Shown here piece by piece: positions 16,941-27,102 of a stretch of DNA of 52,333 nt. Positions within the stretch are counted from its first letter, which is position 1. Every line of letters starts with the position of its first letter. The DNA comes from Rhodothermaeota bacterium MED-G12. Its GTDB lineage: Bacteria > Bacteroidota > Rhodothermia > Balneolales > Balneolaceae. Made by a program: the position numbers and the translations under genes. The stretch covers positions 1-52,333 of the forward strand of contig NTKP01000002.1 in assembly GCA_002457365.1 (NCBI GenBank), read 5' to 3'. Under the pieces are notes generated by a model. The model searched no databases, was not told the DNA's origin, and saw nothing but the letters and a program-made list of their open reading frames with translations.

Positions 16941-19596
16941 CCCATTCTTGCGGATCATGTAGAATCTCTGCAAATAGAATGGTATCCCCTTGTTCGGAAA
17001 CCTGAGCTTCAAATTCTATTGCACCATTGAGTTCCTTTTTCAATAATTCGGTGGCCATATTATTAACCAAATGCTGCTGAATCATTCTCTTTAATGGTCG
17101 CGCACCGAATACAGGATCAAATCCTCGTTCAGCCAGCCAATTTTTAACTTCCTCTGATATTTGAAGCACAACCTGTTGTTTAGCCAACATATGATGTAAC
17201 CTCTGGAGTTGAATATCAACAATAGAGCGAATATGACGGGCCTCTAACGGATGAAATACAATGATATCGTCCACTCTGTTTAAAAACTCAGGACGAATAC
17301 TCTTCTTCAACAAATCAATCAACTGCTCTTGCATTCTTATATACTTCGATTGATCCCATGGCCCTTTGTTTTGCTCCATTTCTTCCATAATTAGGGAGGA
17401 ACCAAGATTAGAGGTCATAATGATGATGGTATTCGTAAAATCGACCGTTGTGCCTTTACTATCGGTTAATCGCCCCTCATCGAGAACTTGTAGTAAAATA
17501 TTAAAGACATCGGGATGTGCCTTTTCCACCTCATCCAACAACAATACTGAATAGGGTCTCCGGCGAACCGCCTCGGTAAGCTGACCTCCCTCATCATGAC
17601 CAACATATCCCGGAGGAGCTCCAACTAGACGACTCACCGAGTGTTTTTCCATGTATTCACTCATATCTATACGAATCATGGCCTGAGCATCATTAAACAA
17701 AAACTCAGCTAAGGTGCGAGCCAATTCCGTTTTCCCAACCCCAGTAGAACCCAAAAAGAAAAAAGAACCTATGGGACGATCTTCATCCTGTAAGCCTGCC
17801 CTAGATCGTCGAACGGCATTAGCGACGGCTTCAATAGCATTGTCTTGCCCAATTACACGCTTATGCAACTCTTCTTCAAGCATCAACAGTTTTTCCCTGT
17901 CAGACTGCACCATTTTACTGACGGGTATGCCAGTCCAGCGCGCCACGATATCGGCTATATCTTCAGCAACCACCTCTTCTTTTAGCAGGGTTGTTCCTTC
18001 TTGTAATCGCTGTGCATGCTCGTGAGCAAGTTGCAACTCTTTTTCAAGTTGTACTAAGGTACCATAGCGAAGCTCGGCTACTCGTTCATACTCCCCTTTT
18101 CGCTCAGCCTTGTCTGCCTGATTACGCGTGGTTTCAATTGCTTGTTTGAGATCTCGTACTTGTTCAATGACCGACCGCTCTTGATCCCACTGAGTACGCA
18201 TACCTGTTCTCTTCTCGATTAAATCTGCAAGTTCTTTTTCGAGTTGATTAAGTTTAGCAGACTCTTTCTCTACTTGTTTTTTTGTAGTGGAATCTTGTTC
18301 CCGTTTTAGGGCTTCTCGTTCTATTTCAAGTTGCCGTATTTGTCGCTCCAAAGCATCTAGTTCTTCTGGTAGGGAGTCTATTTGTAGGCGTAAACGAGAA
18401 GCAGCCTCATCAATTAAATCGATGGCCTTATCTGGCAAAAATCGGTCTGCAATGTATCGATGAGATAATTCGGCGGCGGCCACAATGGCAGCATCGGTTA
18501 TTCGAACCCCATGATGGAGTTCGTAGCGCTCCTGCAACCCTCTTAAAATCGAAACGGTATCCTCCACACTTGGCTCACCCACCAATACCGTTTGTAAACG
18601 CCGTTCCAATGCCTTGTCTTTCTCAATGTATTTCCGGTACTCATCCAAGGTGGTCGCCCCTATGGCATGCATCTCTCCTCTAGCCAAAGCTGGTTTTAAA
18701 ATGTTAGCCGCATCCATGGCACCATCGGTGGCACCCGCTCCAACAAGGGTATGTATTTCATCAATAAAAAGAATAATCTCTCCATCTGAGTCCGTTACTT
18801 CCTTAACCACCGCTTTTAAACGTTCTTCAAACTCACCTCTGAACTTAGTTCCAGCAATTAATGCCCCCATGTCTAAAGCCAAAATTCGCTTTTGCTTAAG
18901 GCCTTCAGGGACATCACCACGCACAATCCGCAATGCCATACCCTCAGCAATAGCTGTTTTACCAACTCCGGGTTCTCCGATCAGTACCGGATTATTTTTG
19001 GTTCTTCTGGACAAGATTTGCATGACTCTTCGGATTTCGGCATCTCTACCAATGACTGGGTCTAACTTGTTTTTTTCTGCCCACTCATTTAAATCTCTAG
19101 CATATTTTTTTAATGCTGCAAAACGGCTCTCGGCGTTCGGATCATCTACTTTTTGCCCGCCGCGTGTTTCTTTAAGTACTTGCTGAATAGCTTCCTTTTT
19201 AAGCCCTAAGCCTTGCCAATCCTTCGCCCATGTTTCACCTACCTTGGATATGGCCATTAGCACATGCTCTGTGCTAATATATTCATCGCCCATATCACGA
19301 GCTTCTACCTTTGCCTGATCTAACATACTCTTTGCAGTTGGCCCTAGATAAGGCCCCGATACCGACGCGCCTGATACCTTCGGTCGCGTTGTAAGCTCTT
19401 TCTCTACAATAGCTTTAAGCTGGTCTTTTTGAACCCCTAATTTTAATAGAATGGAATGGATGGTATCCTGTTCACCCTCCAATAAGGCCTTTGCAATATG
19501 AACTGCCTCTACTGCCTGATGACCTACATCTTGGGCTAAGTCTAGAGATGATTGTATTGCTTGCTGCGCTTTTAATGTAAAACTGTTCAAATTCAT
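16924..19596 (-). CDS. clpB: ATP-dependent disaggregase ClpB
   Basis: An 890-residue Hsp100 chaperone that works with DnaK to extract polypeptides from aggregates. The order is an N domain (residues 1-150, with the double Clp-N repeat), AAA1 with Walker [14 protein letters not shown], Walker [15 protein letters not shown] and pore-loop [14 protein letters not shown], a long coiled-coil middle domain (about 410-530) that distinguishes ClpB from ClpA and ClpC, then AAA2 with [32 protein letters not shown] and the sensor-2 segment [16 protein letters not shown]. It lies downstream of a terminator that follows htrA, so it probably has its own promoter. No CIRCE element is visible upstream. Confidence 0.97.
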   Translation of the reverse strand: MNLNSFTLKAQQAIQSSLDLAQDVGHQAVEAVHIAKALLEGEQDTIHSILLKLGVQKDQLKAIVEKELTTRPKVSGASVSGPYLGPTAKSMLDQAKVEARDMGDEYISTEHVLMAISKVGETWAKDWQGLGLKKEAIQQVLKETRGGQKVDDPNAESRFAALKKYARDLNEWAEKNKLDPVIGRDAEIRRVMQILSRRTKNNPVLIGEPGVGKTAIAEGMALRIVRGDVPEGLKQKRILALDMGALIAGTKFRGEFEERLKAVVKEVTDSDGEIILFIDEIHTLVGAGATDGAMDAANILKPALARGEMHAIGATTLDEYRKYIEKDKALERRLQTVLVGEPSVEDTVSILRGLQERYELHHGVRITDAAIVAAAELSHRYIADRFLPDKAIDLIDEAASRLRLQIDSLPEELDALERQIRQLEIEREALKREQDSTTKKQVEKESAKLNQLEKELADLIEKRTGMRTQWDQERSVIEQVRDLKQAIETTRNQADKAERKGEYERVAELRYGTLVQLEKELQLAHEHAQRLQEGTTLLKEEVVAEDIADIVARWTGIPVSKMVQSDREKLLMLEEELHKRVIGQDNAIEAVANAVRRSRAGLQDEDRPIGSFFFLGSTGVGKTELARTLAEFLFNDAQAMIRIDMSEYMEKHSVSRLVGAPPGYVGHDEGGQLTEAVRRRPYSVLLLDEVEKAHPDVFNILLQVLDEGRLTDSKGTTVDFTNTIIIMTSNLGSSLIMEEMEQNKGPWDQSKYIRMQEQLIDLLKKSIRPEFLNRVDDIIVFHPLEARHIRSIVDIQLQRLHHMLAKQQVVLQISEEVKNWLAERGFDPVFGARPLKRMIQQHLVNNMATELLKKELNGAIEFEAQVSEQGDTILFAEILHDPQEWAKENS

Positions 19597-19616
19597 GGTC
19601 TCTCCATCATTAAATT

Positions 19617-19661
19617 GAAAAAGCGAGGTATTGTACGTCTTTCAACGACAACCCTCGCTTT
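19617..19661 (-). terminator. Rho-independent terminator downstream of htrA
   Basis: On the minus strand AAAGCGAGG (19661-19653) pairs with CCTCGCTTT (19628-19620), with an inner stem TTGT.CGT / ACG.ACAA enclosing a six-base loop. A run of T residues follows (19622-19618). It separates htrA from clpB. Confidence 0.8.
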
Positions 19662-19742
19662 ATAAACTACCAAAACCGTGCCACTCTAGGCGCTTTCTAT
19701 GGAAAGTCTGCCTTATTTGCAGGTTTTATTTTTCAAGGTATA

Positions 19743-21281
19743 CTACATTCTAAATGCTATGAATTGTTTTAGGTTATCCCGTTCAATCGTGAGTAATATG
19801 GCCTTATCGCCTGCTTCAATACTACGGCTTACTTCTGCGTAGAATTCATCCGCATTGTCTATAGATTTTCGCTTAACTGCTGAGATTACATCTCCATTTC
19901 TTAACCCTCTTTGATAGGCATCACTTGATTCTTTAAGACCTTGAACGAGTACCCCTTCAACTTCGTCACTTAATCGAAGTTCCGTTCGCAAGGTCTCAGT
20001 CAACGTTCGAACACCAAACCCTAAATCTTCAACCATATCTCTGGTAGTCACAGAATTAGAAGCAAGGGACTGCTCTCCTGGACGCTCTCCAATGGTAATA
20101 GTTAATTCAACTGGTTTGCCATCTCTAACTACTTGAATGTTAATTATCTCGCCGGGTTTTAGACTCGCAATGTCTGTTCTAAATGAATCCCAACTTTGAA
20201 CAGCTTCCCCGTTGAGCCCCACAATGATATCTTCTTCTTTTAGTCCTCCTTTCTCAGCTGGCCCTTTGGACTCAACTCGGCCCACAATGACACCTTTTGA
20301 AACCTCTAAATCCAAGGCCTCAGCCATAGTAGGATCTAGTTCTCCCGCAGTATACATCCCTAAGTAGCCCCTGCTTACAGAACCATCCTCAATGAGGTCG
20401 TCCATAATACGTTTAGCTAATTTAACAGGAATGGCAAAACCAATCCCATCATTTCCACCCGAGCGTGAGGCGATGGCGGAATTTATTCCCACCAAGGTAC
20501 CGTTCAAATCTACCAGGGCTCCGCCAGAATTACCAGGATTGATCGCTGCATCAGTTTGAATATAGTCCCCATATGCGGTTAGATTTAAGGAACGCCCACG
20601 AGCACTTACGATACCAAATGAAACCGTATGGGCAAGATCTTCGCTAAGAGGGCTACCAATAGCCAACACGAAGGATCCAACCTTAGCTTCATCACTATTA
20701 CCCAAAGGTAAAGCTGGAGCCGCCCCTTCCTCAATTTGTAACACAGCGATATCAGTCATGGGATCGGTTCCAATTAACCTAGCCTCTAACTCTTGTCCGT
20801 CAAATAATCGAACCATTATTTGATCAGTATTATCAATTACATGATTGTTGGTTAGGATATAACCCTCATCAGAGACTACCACTCCTGAACCCAAGCCCCT
20901 TTGTACGTACTCACGTGTATTATCTCTACTGTTTGGATTGCCGAAAAACATTGAAAATGGATCCATCACGCGAACTTCACGTGTTCTTTGTGTGGTAATG
21001 GTTACAACCGATGGGTTCGAATTTTCGGCAATCTCTACAATGGCATCGTTGAAATCCTTAAGCCGCATTACAGGTTTATTAAGCATCTCTGAACTAGGCA
21101 GCGAATCGTAGCGATTCTCTACAGATTCTAAGGAATCCATCACTCCTCCCGCGTCTGTTTTGCTCGTGGTAGCTCCGGTGTTAGCTCCCCGGTCAGCCGC
21201 GAGAAAGAATAGTGCAATTGGAATGAATAAGGATACAAGTAAAGCAAAAGTGGTGGTTGATGTACGCTTCATAAGCTTCAT
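19743..21281 (-). CDS. degP: Periplasmic serine protease HtrA/DegP (Do family)
   Basis: A 512-residue envelope quality-control protease. A basic start plus hydrophobic segment (about residues 12-28) is a signal peptide or anchor. The trypsin-like domain has a complete triad: His147 in ILTNNHVID, Asp177 in DPMTDIAVLQ and Ser252 in NPGNSGGALVD. Two PDZ domains follow, near residues 290-390 (YLGMYTAGELDP to INIQVVRDGKPVELTITIGERP) and about 410-505. It is upstream of clpB on the same strand and downstream of hsp20, forming a quality-control block. The symbol could equally be htrA or degQ. Confidence 0.94.
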   Translation of the reverse strand: MKLMKRTSTTTFALLVSLFIPIALFFLAADRGANTGATTSKTDAGGVMDSLESVENRYDSLPSSEMLNKPVMRLKDFNDAIVEIAENSNPSVVTITTQRTREVRVMDPFSMFFGNPNSRDNTREYVQRGLGSGVVVSDEGYILTNNHVIDNTDQIMVRLFDGQELEARLIGTDPMTDIAVLQIEEGAAPALPLGNSDEAKVGSFVLAIGSPLSEDLAHTVSFGIVSARGRSLNLTAYGDYIQTDAAINPGNSGGALVDLNGTLVGINSAIASRSGGNDGIGFAIPVKLAKRIMDDLIEDGSVSRGYLGMYTAGELDPTMAEALDLEVSKGVIVGRVESKGPAEKGGLKEEDIIVGLNGEAVQSWDSFRTDIASLKPGEIINIQVVRDGKPVELTITIGERPGEQSLASNSVTTRDMVEDLGFGVRTLTETLRTELRLSDEVEGVLVQGLKESSDAYQRGLRNGDVISAVKRKSIDNADEFYAEVSRSIEAGDKAILLTIERDNLKQFIAFRM

Positions 21282-21422
21282 AAGATGTATTTTTTAATGG
21301 TTTTAAAAATTTGTTCTCTTAACGAAGCAAGGGCGCCCTGTCGTATGTATTTGTGGGAATACATAGTGGCCGCCCAAGTTCGAATCATCCAAACTCCAAT
21401 TGTAATGAGAATTGGATCTTTA

Positions 21423-21851
21423 CTACTGGATTACTATCTGCTTTTTTATCGCTTTTTCGTGTTTTTGGATGGTCAATCGAAGTATCCCATCCTGATATTG
21501 GGCAGCAATGGTTTCCTTGTCTAGCCCTTGAGGGAGGTGAAAACTTCTATGAAAGGAACCATAAAACTGTTCCATTCTGTGCACATTAGTTTCTTTTGTT
21601 TCTTCCGCCGCTTTACGCTCCCCAGAAACATAAAGTACATCCTGTTCTACCTCTATCTGGATGTCTTCTTTGCGCACACCCGGTAACTCTAACAGGAACT
21701 GAAATTCCTGCTCGTTTTCACGGATATCAACCTTAGGGGTTAAATTGTTTGTAGTTTGAGCATTCGTTGGCTCAAAAAATTCATCCATTAGCTCGTTAAA
21801 GCTCTTTGATAGATGTCGGTATTTAGGTCGGGTATATCGTACTAGTGCCAT
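21423..21851 (-). CDS. Small heat-shock protein (Hsp20/alpha-crystallin)
   Basis: A 142-residue holdase. The N-terminal arm is MALVRYTRPKYRHLSKSFNELMDEFFEP. The alpha-crystallin domain runs from about residue 48 (TPKVDIRENEQEFQFLLELPGVRKEDIQIEVE) through VLYVSGERKA and SFHRSFHLPQGLDKETIAAQYQDGILRLTI, and an IVIQ C-terminal tail can serve as the IxI oligomerisation motif. The ATG at 21851 is chosen over one 69 bases upstream because Hsp20 homologues begin here and GAGG lies 10-13 bases before it. The long upstream region contains a symmetrical structure (see 21941-22012). Confidence 0.93.
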   Translation of the reverse strand: MALVRYTRPKYRHLSKSFNELMDEFFEPTNAQTTNNLTPKVDIRENEQEFQFLLELPGVRKEDIQIEVEQDVLYVSGERKAAEETKETNVHRMEQFYGSFHRSFHLPQGLDKETIAAQYQDGILRLTIQKHEKAIKKQIVIQ

Positions 21852-21940
21852 AATTGGTACCTCAATATAGTTTATCGTTTTACGTTTAGTTTGAACAGAT
21901 AAACACAAATGGTATGCCATTAGGCAAGCCCCACATCTAT

Positions 21941-22012
21941 TACTGACAGCCCGCAGGTGTATCCTAGCTAGGGTATGACGGGATTTCAGCGCAACAAAAT
22001 AGATTGTCAGTA
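21941..22012. other. Nested inverted repeats between DAHP synthase and hsp20 genes
   Basis: An outer perfect inverted repeat TACTGACA (21941-21948) / TGTCAGTA (22005-22012) encloses CCCG/CGGG and a central palindrome CCTAGCTAGG (21963-21972). As RNA it could fold into a branched hairpin. It may be a terminator-like element after the DAHP synthase gene, a 5'-leader structure of hsp20, or a small RNA. There is no U tract next to it, so a simple terminator is unlikely. Confidence 0.35.
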
Positions 22013-22072
22013 GACTAAGTAAAAGAGGCAGATGCCATCTGAAAGTACGTCATCTACTAAGAAAAACTGTCA

Positions 22073-23428
22073 CTAACCGTAGCTTTTCTTCCATTCCTTA
22101 GAAATGAGGAAAGCTAATTCTAAGGATTGTTCATAATTAAGGCGCGGATCACAAAAAGTTTCGTAATTCACATCTAGTCCATTTTCATCCAACCCTTTAG
22201 CGCCTCCAACGCACTCGGTCACATCATCGCCCGTTAGTTCCAAGTGTACACTACCTAAATAGCTACCCTCCGATCTGTGAATGGCAAATGCATGCTTAAG
22301 TTCTTCCATTATGTGATCAAAATTACGGGTTTTGTAGTCATTTGTAGAAGAAAATGTATTTCCATGCATAGGATCAGAACTCCACACTACAGGGAATCCT
22401 TCTCTTCGTACCGCTTGAATAAGTCCAGGAAGCCCCTGCTGAATCTGATCTTTTCCAAACCGCGTGATCAATACGATTTTTCCTACCTCATGAGAGGGAT
22501 TTAATTTCTCTATTAGCTTTAGGGTAGCATCAAGGGTATACGGTGGGCCTATTTTTATTCCAATGGGGTTTTCTATTCCTCGTAAATATTCTACATGAGC
22601 TTCATCTAAATCACGGGTTCTGTTTCCTAACCATACCATGTGGGCACTTAAATTAAAATAGCCCTCTTTTCTTGGCACCTTTCTGGTTTGAGCGGAATCA
22701 TAAAACAAATTAAGTGCCTCATGAGAGGTATAAAAATCTACTTTTTGAGACTGTTGTAATCTTCGCTCAGAAACCGCATCCATAAACTTTACCGCTTGGG
22801 TAATAGATTTCACCATAGACTCATATTCTTGGTGATAGGGGTTATTCTGCATAAAATCTAGCTCCCATTGTTCTGGATAATGTAAATCAGCAAAGCCTTC
22901 ATCACCCAGTGCACGAATAAAATTCATGGTCAATCCCGCCTTATGGTACCCTTCCAACAAACGTTTCGGATCAGGCACTCGCTTAGCTTGGTCTTTTTCA
23001 AAACCATTGATTAGGTCACCACGATAATTGTGCATTTCAACCCCATCCACGGTTTCAAAAGCAGAGGAACGTGGCTTTGCATATTGTCCAGCCATCCTCC
23101 CAACCCTAATTACGGGCACCCCCATTTCATGTATCATGATAAAACTGGTCTGTAAAAGCACTTTTACCAAGTTCACAATCTTAGATGAACGGGTTAAATC
23201 AAAACTCTCGGCACAATCTCCGGCTTGAAACAAGAATGCTTTCCCCTCACTTACAGCGGCAAGTTTATCCTTTAGCGATTCGATCTCCCATGAAGTAACT
23301 AATGGAGGTAAGGTTTGTAACTCAGCGTAAGAGCGTTCAAGTTCTTCCTTATTTGGATAATCAGGAAGCTGTTGGATTGGAAATTCTCTCCAACTAGTTG
23401 GACTCCATTCAGCGGTACGTACAGACAT
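22073..23428 (-). CDS. Class II 3-deoxy-7-phosphoheptulonate synthase
   Basis: A 451-residue plant/actinobacterial-type (type II) DAHP synthase that condenses phosphoenolpyruvate and erythrose 4-phosphate, the first step of the shikimate pathway. Signature segments are [31 protein letters not shown] with the metal-ligand Cys, [41 protein letters not shown]-like substrate loops, and [13 protein letters not shown] with the catalytic His region. Length and motifs are normal. It is monocistronic or leads into hsp20 after a 221-base gap, and its promoter region (23429-23595) faces the divergent uvrA. Confidence 0.95.
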   Translation of the reverse strand: [451 protein letters not shown]

Positions 23429-23595
23429 AATAACTCAGTTTTACAATTTCGATAAGATAATGAGGGCAACTAACATACAGTATTTTTTGGAAAGCTACGT
23501 AAAAAAAGGAGTCCAAATAGAAGAATTTGCTTTAGATGTTTGGTAATTTAGCCTTTTGTTCTATTTGGCCGGCTAAACCCTATCAAGGAAGTTGT

Positions 23596-26439
23596 ATGCA
23601 AGAGTCTATTGTTATTCGTGGAGCTCGCGAACACAATCTCAAAAACATTGATGTAACCATCCCTAGAGATGCGCTCGTGGTTATCACGGGATTATCTGGC
23701 TCAGGCAAATCTTCTTTAGCCTTTGACACCATCTATGCCGAAGGGCAACGTCGTTTTTTAGAATCTTTATCGGCTTACGCCCGTCAATTCTTGGGTATGA
23801 TGGAACGCCCTGCAGTAGACTTTATAGATGGTCTATCCCCTGTTATTTCTATCGATCAAAAAACGACCAATCGCAATCCCCGTTCTACCGTGGGTACAGT
23901 TACCGAAATCTACGACTTTCTTCGTTTATTGTACGCCCGGGTCGCCATTCCCTATTCCTATGCAACGGGAATAAAAATGGAAAAACAAACGGCAGACCAA
24001 GTAGTATCTGCCATTCTTAGCCTTGAAGAAGGCACGAAAGCCTACTGTCTAGCACCGGTGATTAGAGGGCGAAAAGGACATTACCGAGAGCTTTTCGAGC
24101 AAATGGTCAAACAGGGCTATTTACAAGCTCGCGTAGATGGGGAAATTATTGAGTTGGAAACTGGACTCATGCTAGACCGGTACAAAACCCATACCATAGA
24201 AATTGTTGTTGACCGTTTCGTGGTTAGCTCCAAGAGTGAAAAACGGATCGCTGACAGTGTAAGAACTGCCCTTGAAATGGCCGACGGAACCGTTATTCTG
24301 GCGCTAAAGTCAAAAAATGGTTGGGAAGACCGCCTTTTTTCTCAAAAATTATTCGATCCGGAAGCGGGTGTAGCCTACGAAGACCCAGCACCCAACTTAT
24401 TTTCCTTCAATTCTCCCTTCGGAGCATGTCCAACCTGTGATGGCTTAGGACATGCATACGATGTTAGTTGGGAGCTCTTAGTTCCTAATCCACAACAAAG
24501 TGTGGAGGAAGGAGGTATTCGCTTTCTCGGAAAACCAAGAGATATCTTTGCCTTTAAACAGCTGGAAGCCGTTTTAGCTCACTTTGGAAAGGATTTCAAT
24601 TCCCCTATCACTAACTTCTCTAGTGAACTCATTGACACAATAATGAAAGGAAGTGGTACCCAAAAATATGCGGTTACCTATGAATTTCGTTCCGATAAGG
24701 TCACTTATCAACACAGCTACAAAGGACTTCGCGATACGATTATAGAACAGTACGAACAATCTAAATCCCCTAAGCAACGTGAAAAAGCCAAGGCTTTTAT
24801 GTCTAAAGTTAGCTGCCCAGACTGCGGTGGTGGGCGATTAAACAAAGAAGCACTTTCCTACAGACTGGATACCTTTGGTATTCAGGATTTAGTACAAATG
24901 GACATCCAGGAACTCAGGTATACCTTATATAATATACACCTGAGCGACCGACAGCAACAAATAGGGCATCAAATTCTCAAAGAAATTAGAGATAGACTCG
25001 ATTTTTTGTTGAATGTAGGTCTCAATTACCTAAGCCTGAATCGAGAGGCTCAAACGCTGAGTGGTGGTGAAGCTCAACGAATTCGACTAGCTACCCAGAT
25101 TGGAACGCAGCTTGTGGGAGTTCTCTACATACTCGATGAACCTAGTATTGGACTCCATCAACGAGATAATAAGAAACTTATACAATCTCTTGAAACCCTC
25201 CGTGACCTTGGAAATAGCGTTATCGTGGTAGAGCATGACCGCGATACTATCGAGAAGGCTGACTATGTAATTGATATGGGGCCTGGTGCAGGCGCATATG
25301 GAGGGCATATTGTAACGCAGGGTAAACCAAATGAATTGGACCCAGAATCGATGACGGCTCGTTTTTTACGGGACCAAGAACAAGTTACCGTTGCAGAAGC
25401 CCCCAGAAAAGGGAATTCAAAAAAAATCAGTATTACTAATGCCAGAGGGCATAATCTTCGATCGGTAGATTTGGAGTTTCCCTTAGGTACCTTCGTTGCT
25501 GTAACAGGGGTTAGTGGTTCCGGAAAAAGCTCACTCATCAACCAGACATTAGTTCCTATTCTATCAAATCATTTTTATAAATCTAAAGCGGTTCCTTTAC
25601 CCTACGATGAGGTTCAAGGGCTAGATAATGTGGACAAAATTATATCCATAGACCAAAGCCCTATAGGCAGAACGCCTCGTTCCAATCCTGGAACGTACAC
25701 CAAGGTATTTGATCATGTTAGAAGACTTTTTGCAGAATTACCCGAATCCAAGATACGTGGTTATGATCAGGGCCGGTTTTCGTTCAATGTAAAAGGGGGG
25801 CGTTGCGAAACCTGTAAAGGCGATGGTGTGCGTAAAATAGAAATGAATTTTCTGCCTGATGTGTACGTATCCTGCGAAACCTGTCAAGGACGCCGATATA
25901 ACCGCGAAACATTGGAAATATACTTCCGGGAAAAAAATATTTCTGAAGTCTTAGAAATGCCTATATCGGAAGGGGTTGAATTTTTTAGCTCGCAACCGGC
26001 TATCTCAAGAATACTTCAAACACTCACTTCCGTTGGTTTGGGATACCTTACCCTTGGTCAATCCAGTACTACCTTATCTGGTGGTGAAGCTCAACGGATA
26101 AAACTAGCCCGAGAGCTCTCAAAAATAGGAACAGGGAACACCCTTTATGTAATGGATGAACCGACAACGGGTTTGCATTTTCAAGATGTTCGTCTATTAG
26201 TGAATGTAATTCAACAATTAGTGGATAAAGGGAACACCGTAATGGTCATCGAGCACAATTTAGACGTGATTAAAGCCGCTGACTGGGTTATAGATTTAGG
26301 ACCGGAAGGGGGTAAGGCTGGAGGACAAATAGTGGCACAAGGAAGCCCAAAAAGTATTTCTGAAGTTCAGAATTCACACACAGGGCAGTTTTTGAAACAA
26401 GAATTAGAACGACTATCTACCGTTGTAGGAAAGCTCTGA
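23596..26439 (+). CDS. uvrA: Excinuclease ABC subunit A
   Basis: Damage-recognition ATPase of nucleotide excision repair. About 947 residues: two ABC ATPase modules with Walker [13 protein letters not shown] and [13 protein letters not shown], signature [12 protein letters not shown] and [12 protein letters not shown], and Walker [11 protein letters not shown] and [11 protein letters not shown]. Zinc-binding cysteine pairs are visible in [19 protein letters not shown] and the [14 protein letters not shown]...[10 protein letters not shown] module. ATG 23596 is preferred to an ATG 60 bases upstream, because homologues start with a short [17 protein letters not shown] and an AAGGA lies 7-11 bases before it. 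No LexA-like box is evident upstream. Confidence 0.97.
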   Translation: MQESIVIRGAREHNLKNIDVTIPRDALVVITGLSGSGKSSLAFDTIYAEGQRRFLESLSAYARQFLGMMERPAVDFIDGLSPVISIDQKTTNRNPRSTVGTVTEIYDFLRLLYARVAIPYSYATGIKMEKQTADQVVSAILSLEEGTKAYCLAPVIRGRKGHYRELFEQMVKQGYLQARVDGEIIELETGLMLDRYKTHTIEIVVDRFVVSSKSEKRIADSVRTALEMADGTVILALKSKNGWEDRLFSQKLFDPEAGVAYEDPAPNLFSFNSPFGACPTCDGLGHAYDVSWELLVPNPQQSVEEGGIRFLGKPRDIFAFKQLEAVLAHFGKDFNSPITNFSSELIDTIMKGSGTQKYAVTYEFRSDKVTYQHSYKGLRDTIIEQYEQSKSPKQREKAKAFMSKVSCPDCGGGRLNKEALSYRLDTFGIQDLVQMDIQELRYTLYNIHLSDRQQQIGHQILKEIRDRLDFLLNVGLNYLSLNREAQTLSGGEAQRIRLATQIGTQLVGVLYILDEPSIGLHQRDNKKLIQSLETLRDLGNSVIVVEHDRDTIEKADYVIDMGPGAGAYGGHIVTQGKPNELDPESMTARFLRDQEQVTVAEAPRKGNSKKISITNARGHNLRSVDLEFPLGTFVAVTGVSGSGKSSLINQTLVPILSNHFYKSKAVPLPYDEVQGLDNVDKIISIDQSPIGRTPRSNPGTYTKVFDHVRRLFAELPESKIRGYDQGRFSFNVKGGRCETCKGDGVRKIEMNFLPDVYVSCETCQGRRYNRETLEIYFREKNISEVLEMPISEGVEFFSSQPAISRILQTLTSVGLGYLTLGQSSTTLSGGEAQRIKLARELSKIGTGNTLYVMDEPTTGLHFQDVRLLVNVIQQLVDKGNTVMVIEHNLDVIKAADWVIDLGPEGGKAGGQIVAQGSPKSISEVQNSHTGQFLKQELERLSTVVGKL

Positions 26440-26463
26440 GCTTACTATCTTGAAGATCTAGAT

Positions 26464-27018
26464 ATGAATTTTTTCCGCACACATATTCTTAAAAAAGTTA
26501 GCTTGAGCCTACTGCTATGTGCGTTCATTATTCAGAGCATACCCATGCTCGAGAATGAACTCGAGAATCAGCGGTTTACTCAATGGCTCAACAAACACTT
26601 TGATCGCTCACTGACTGCAAATCAGTATCCTGAGCTGTCGGATCCAGAAAGCCTTGAAGCGGTACGTCTACACCTGCAGAAATTATGGAATGAAAGCGAA
26701 AATGTGGATCAATGGACTATTGCAGTCAAGGATTATCTAAAACAAAAAAATCTTGATCAAGAACTTCTCGAAGAGTGGAACATGCTGGATCATATGGATC
26801 AGCATCAGCACATGGCCATACTTCAAGAGCCAAGAGTGTACGCACTCAATAATCAGGCTCAAGCTAAATTACCAAAACTTACGAGTCCTGCCCATTTAGT
26901 TGAGCCCACTACCCACAAGAACCAAAAGGTTTCATTCACCACCCTTCTCAGGCCAACCTACCCTTCTACTGCGGAAGAGCGTCCTATGGGTAGTGGAATC
27001 GCCATTGGTGCTCCTTAG
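26464..27018 (+). CDS. Hypothetical exported or membrane-anchored protein
   Basis: A 184-residue protein of unknown function. The basic start and hydrophobic stretch (residues 9-28) form a signal peptide or single anchor, so the rest is probably periplasmic. The body is rich in charged, helical segments (ENELENQRFTQWLNKHF, DPESLEAVRLHLQKLWNES) with a His/Asp/Met-rich turn HMDQHQHM near residue 117. The C-terminal 60 residues look disordered and Thr/Pro-rich. It sits between uvrA (24 bases upstream) and secD (84 bases downstream). I recognise no family, and no close paralogue is in the window. Confidence 0.65.
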   Translation: MNFFRTHILKKVSLSLLLCAFIIQSIPMLENELENQRFTQWLNKHFDRSLTANQYPELSDPESLEAVRLHLQKLWNESENVDQWTIAVKDYLKQKNLDQELLEEWNMLDHMDQHQHMAILQEPRVYALNNQAQAKLPKLTSPAHLVEPTTHKNQKVSFTTLLRPTYPSTAEERPMGSGIAIGAP

Positions 27019-27102
27019 CTCCCATCACCTAGCTTTTTCTTTTTTGGTTCGAATAAAGCGAACCCTCCCATCATTTTATACCAACAATAAAACATTATTA
27101 TC

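Noticed and set aside
18614..19186. 190-codon open frame opposite clpB
   Set aside because: Ser/Pro-rich low-complexity translation with no motif, lying entirely antisense to the conserved AAA1 domain; a composition shadow.
27047..27066. GGTTCG/CGAACC hairpin before secD
   Set aside because: The T run lies before the stem on the plus strand and no T run follows on either strand, so it is not a standard terminator; an attenuator cannot be shown.
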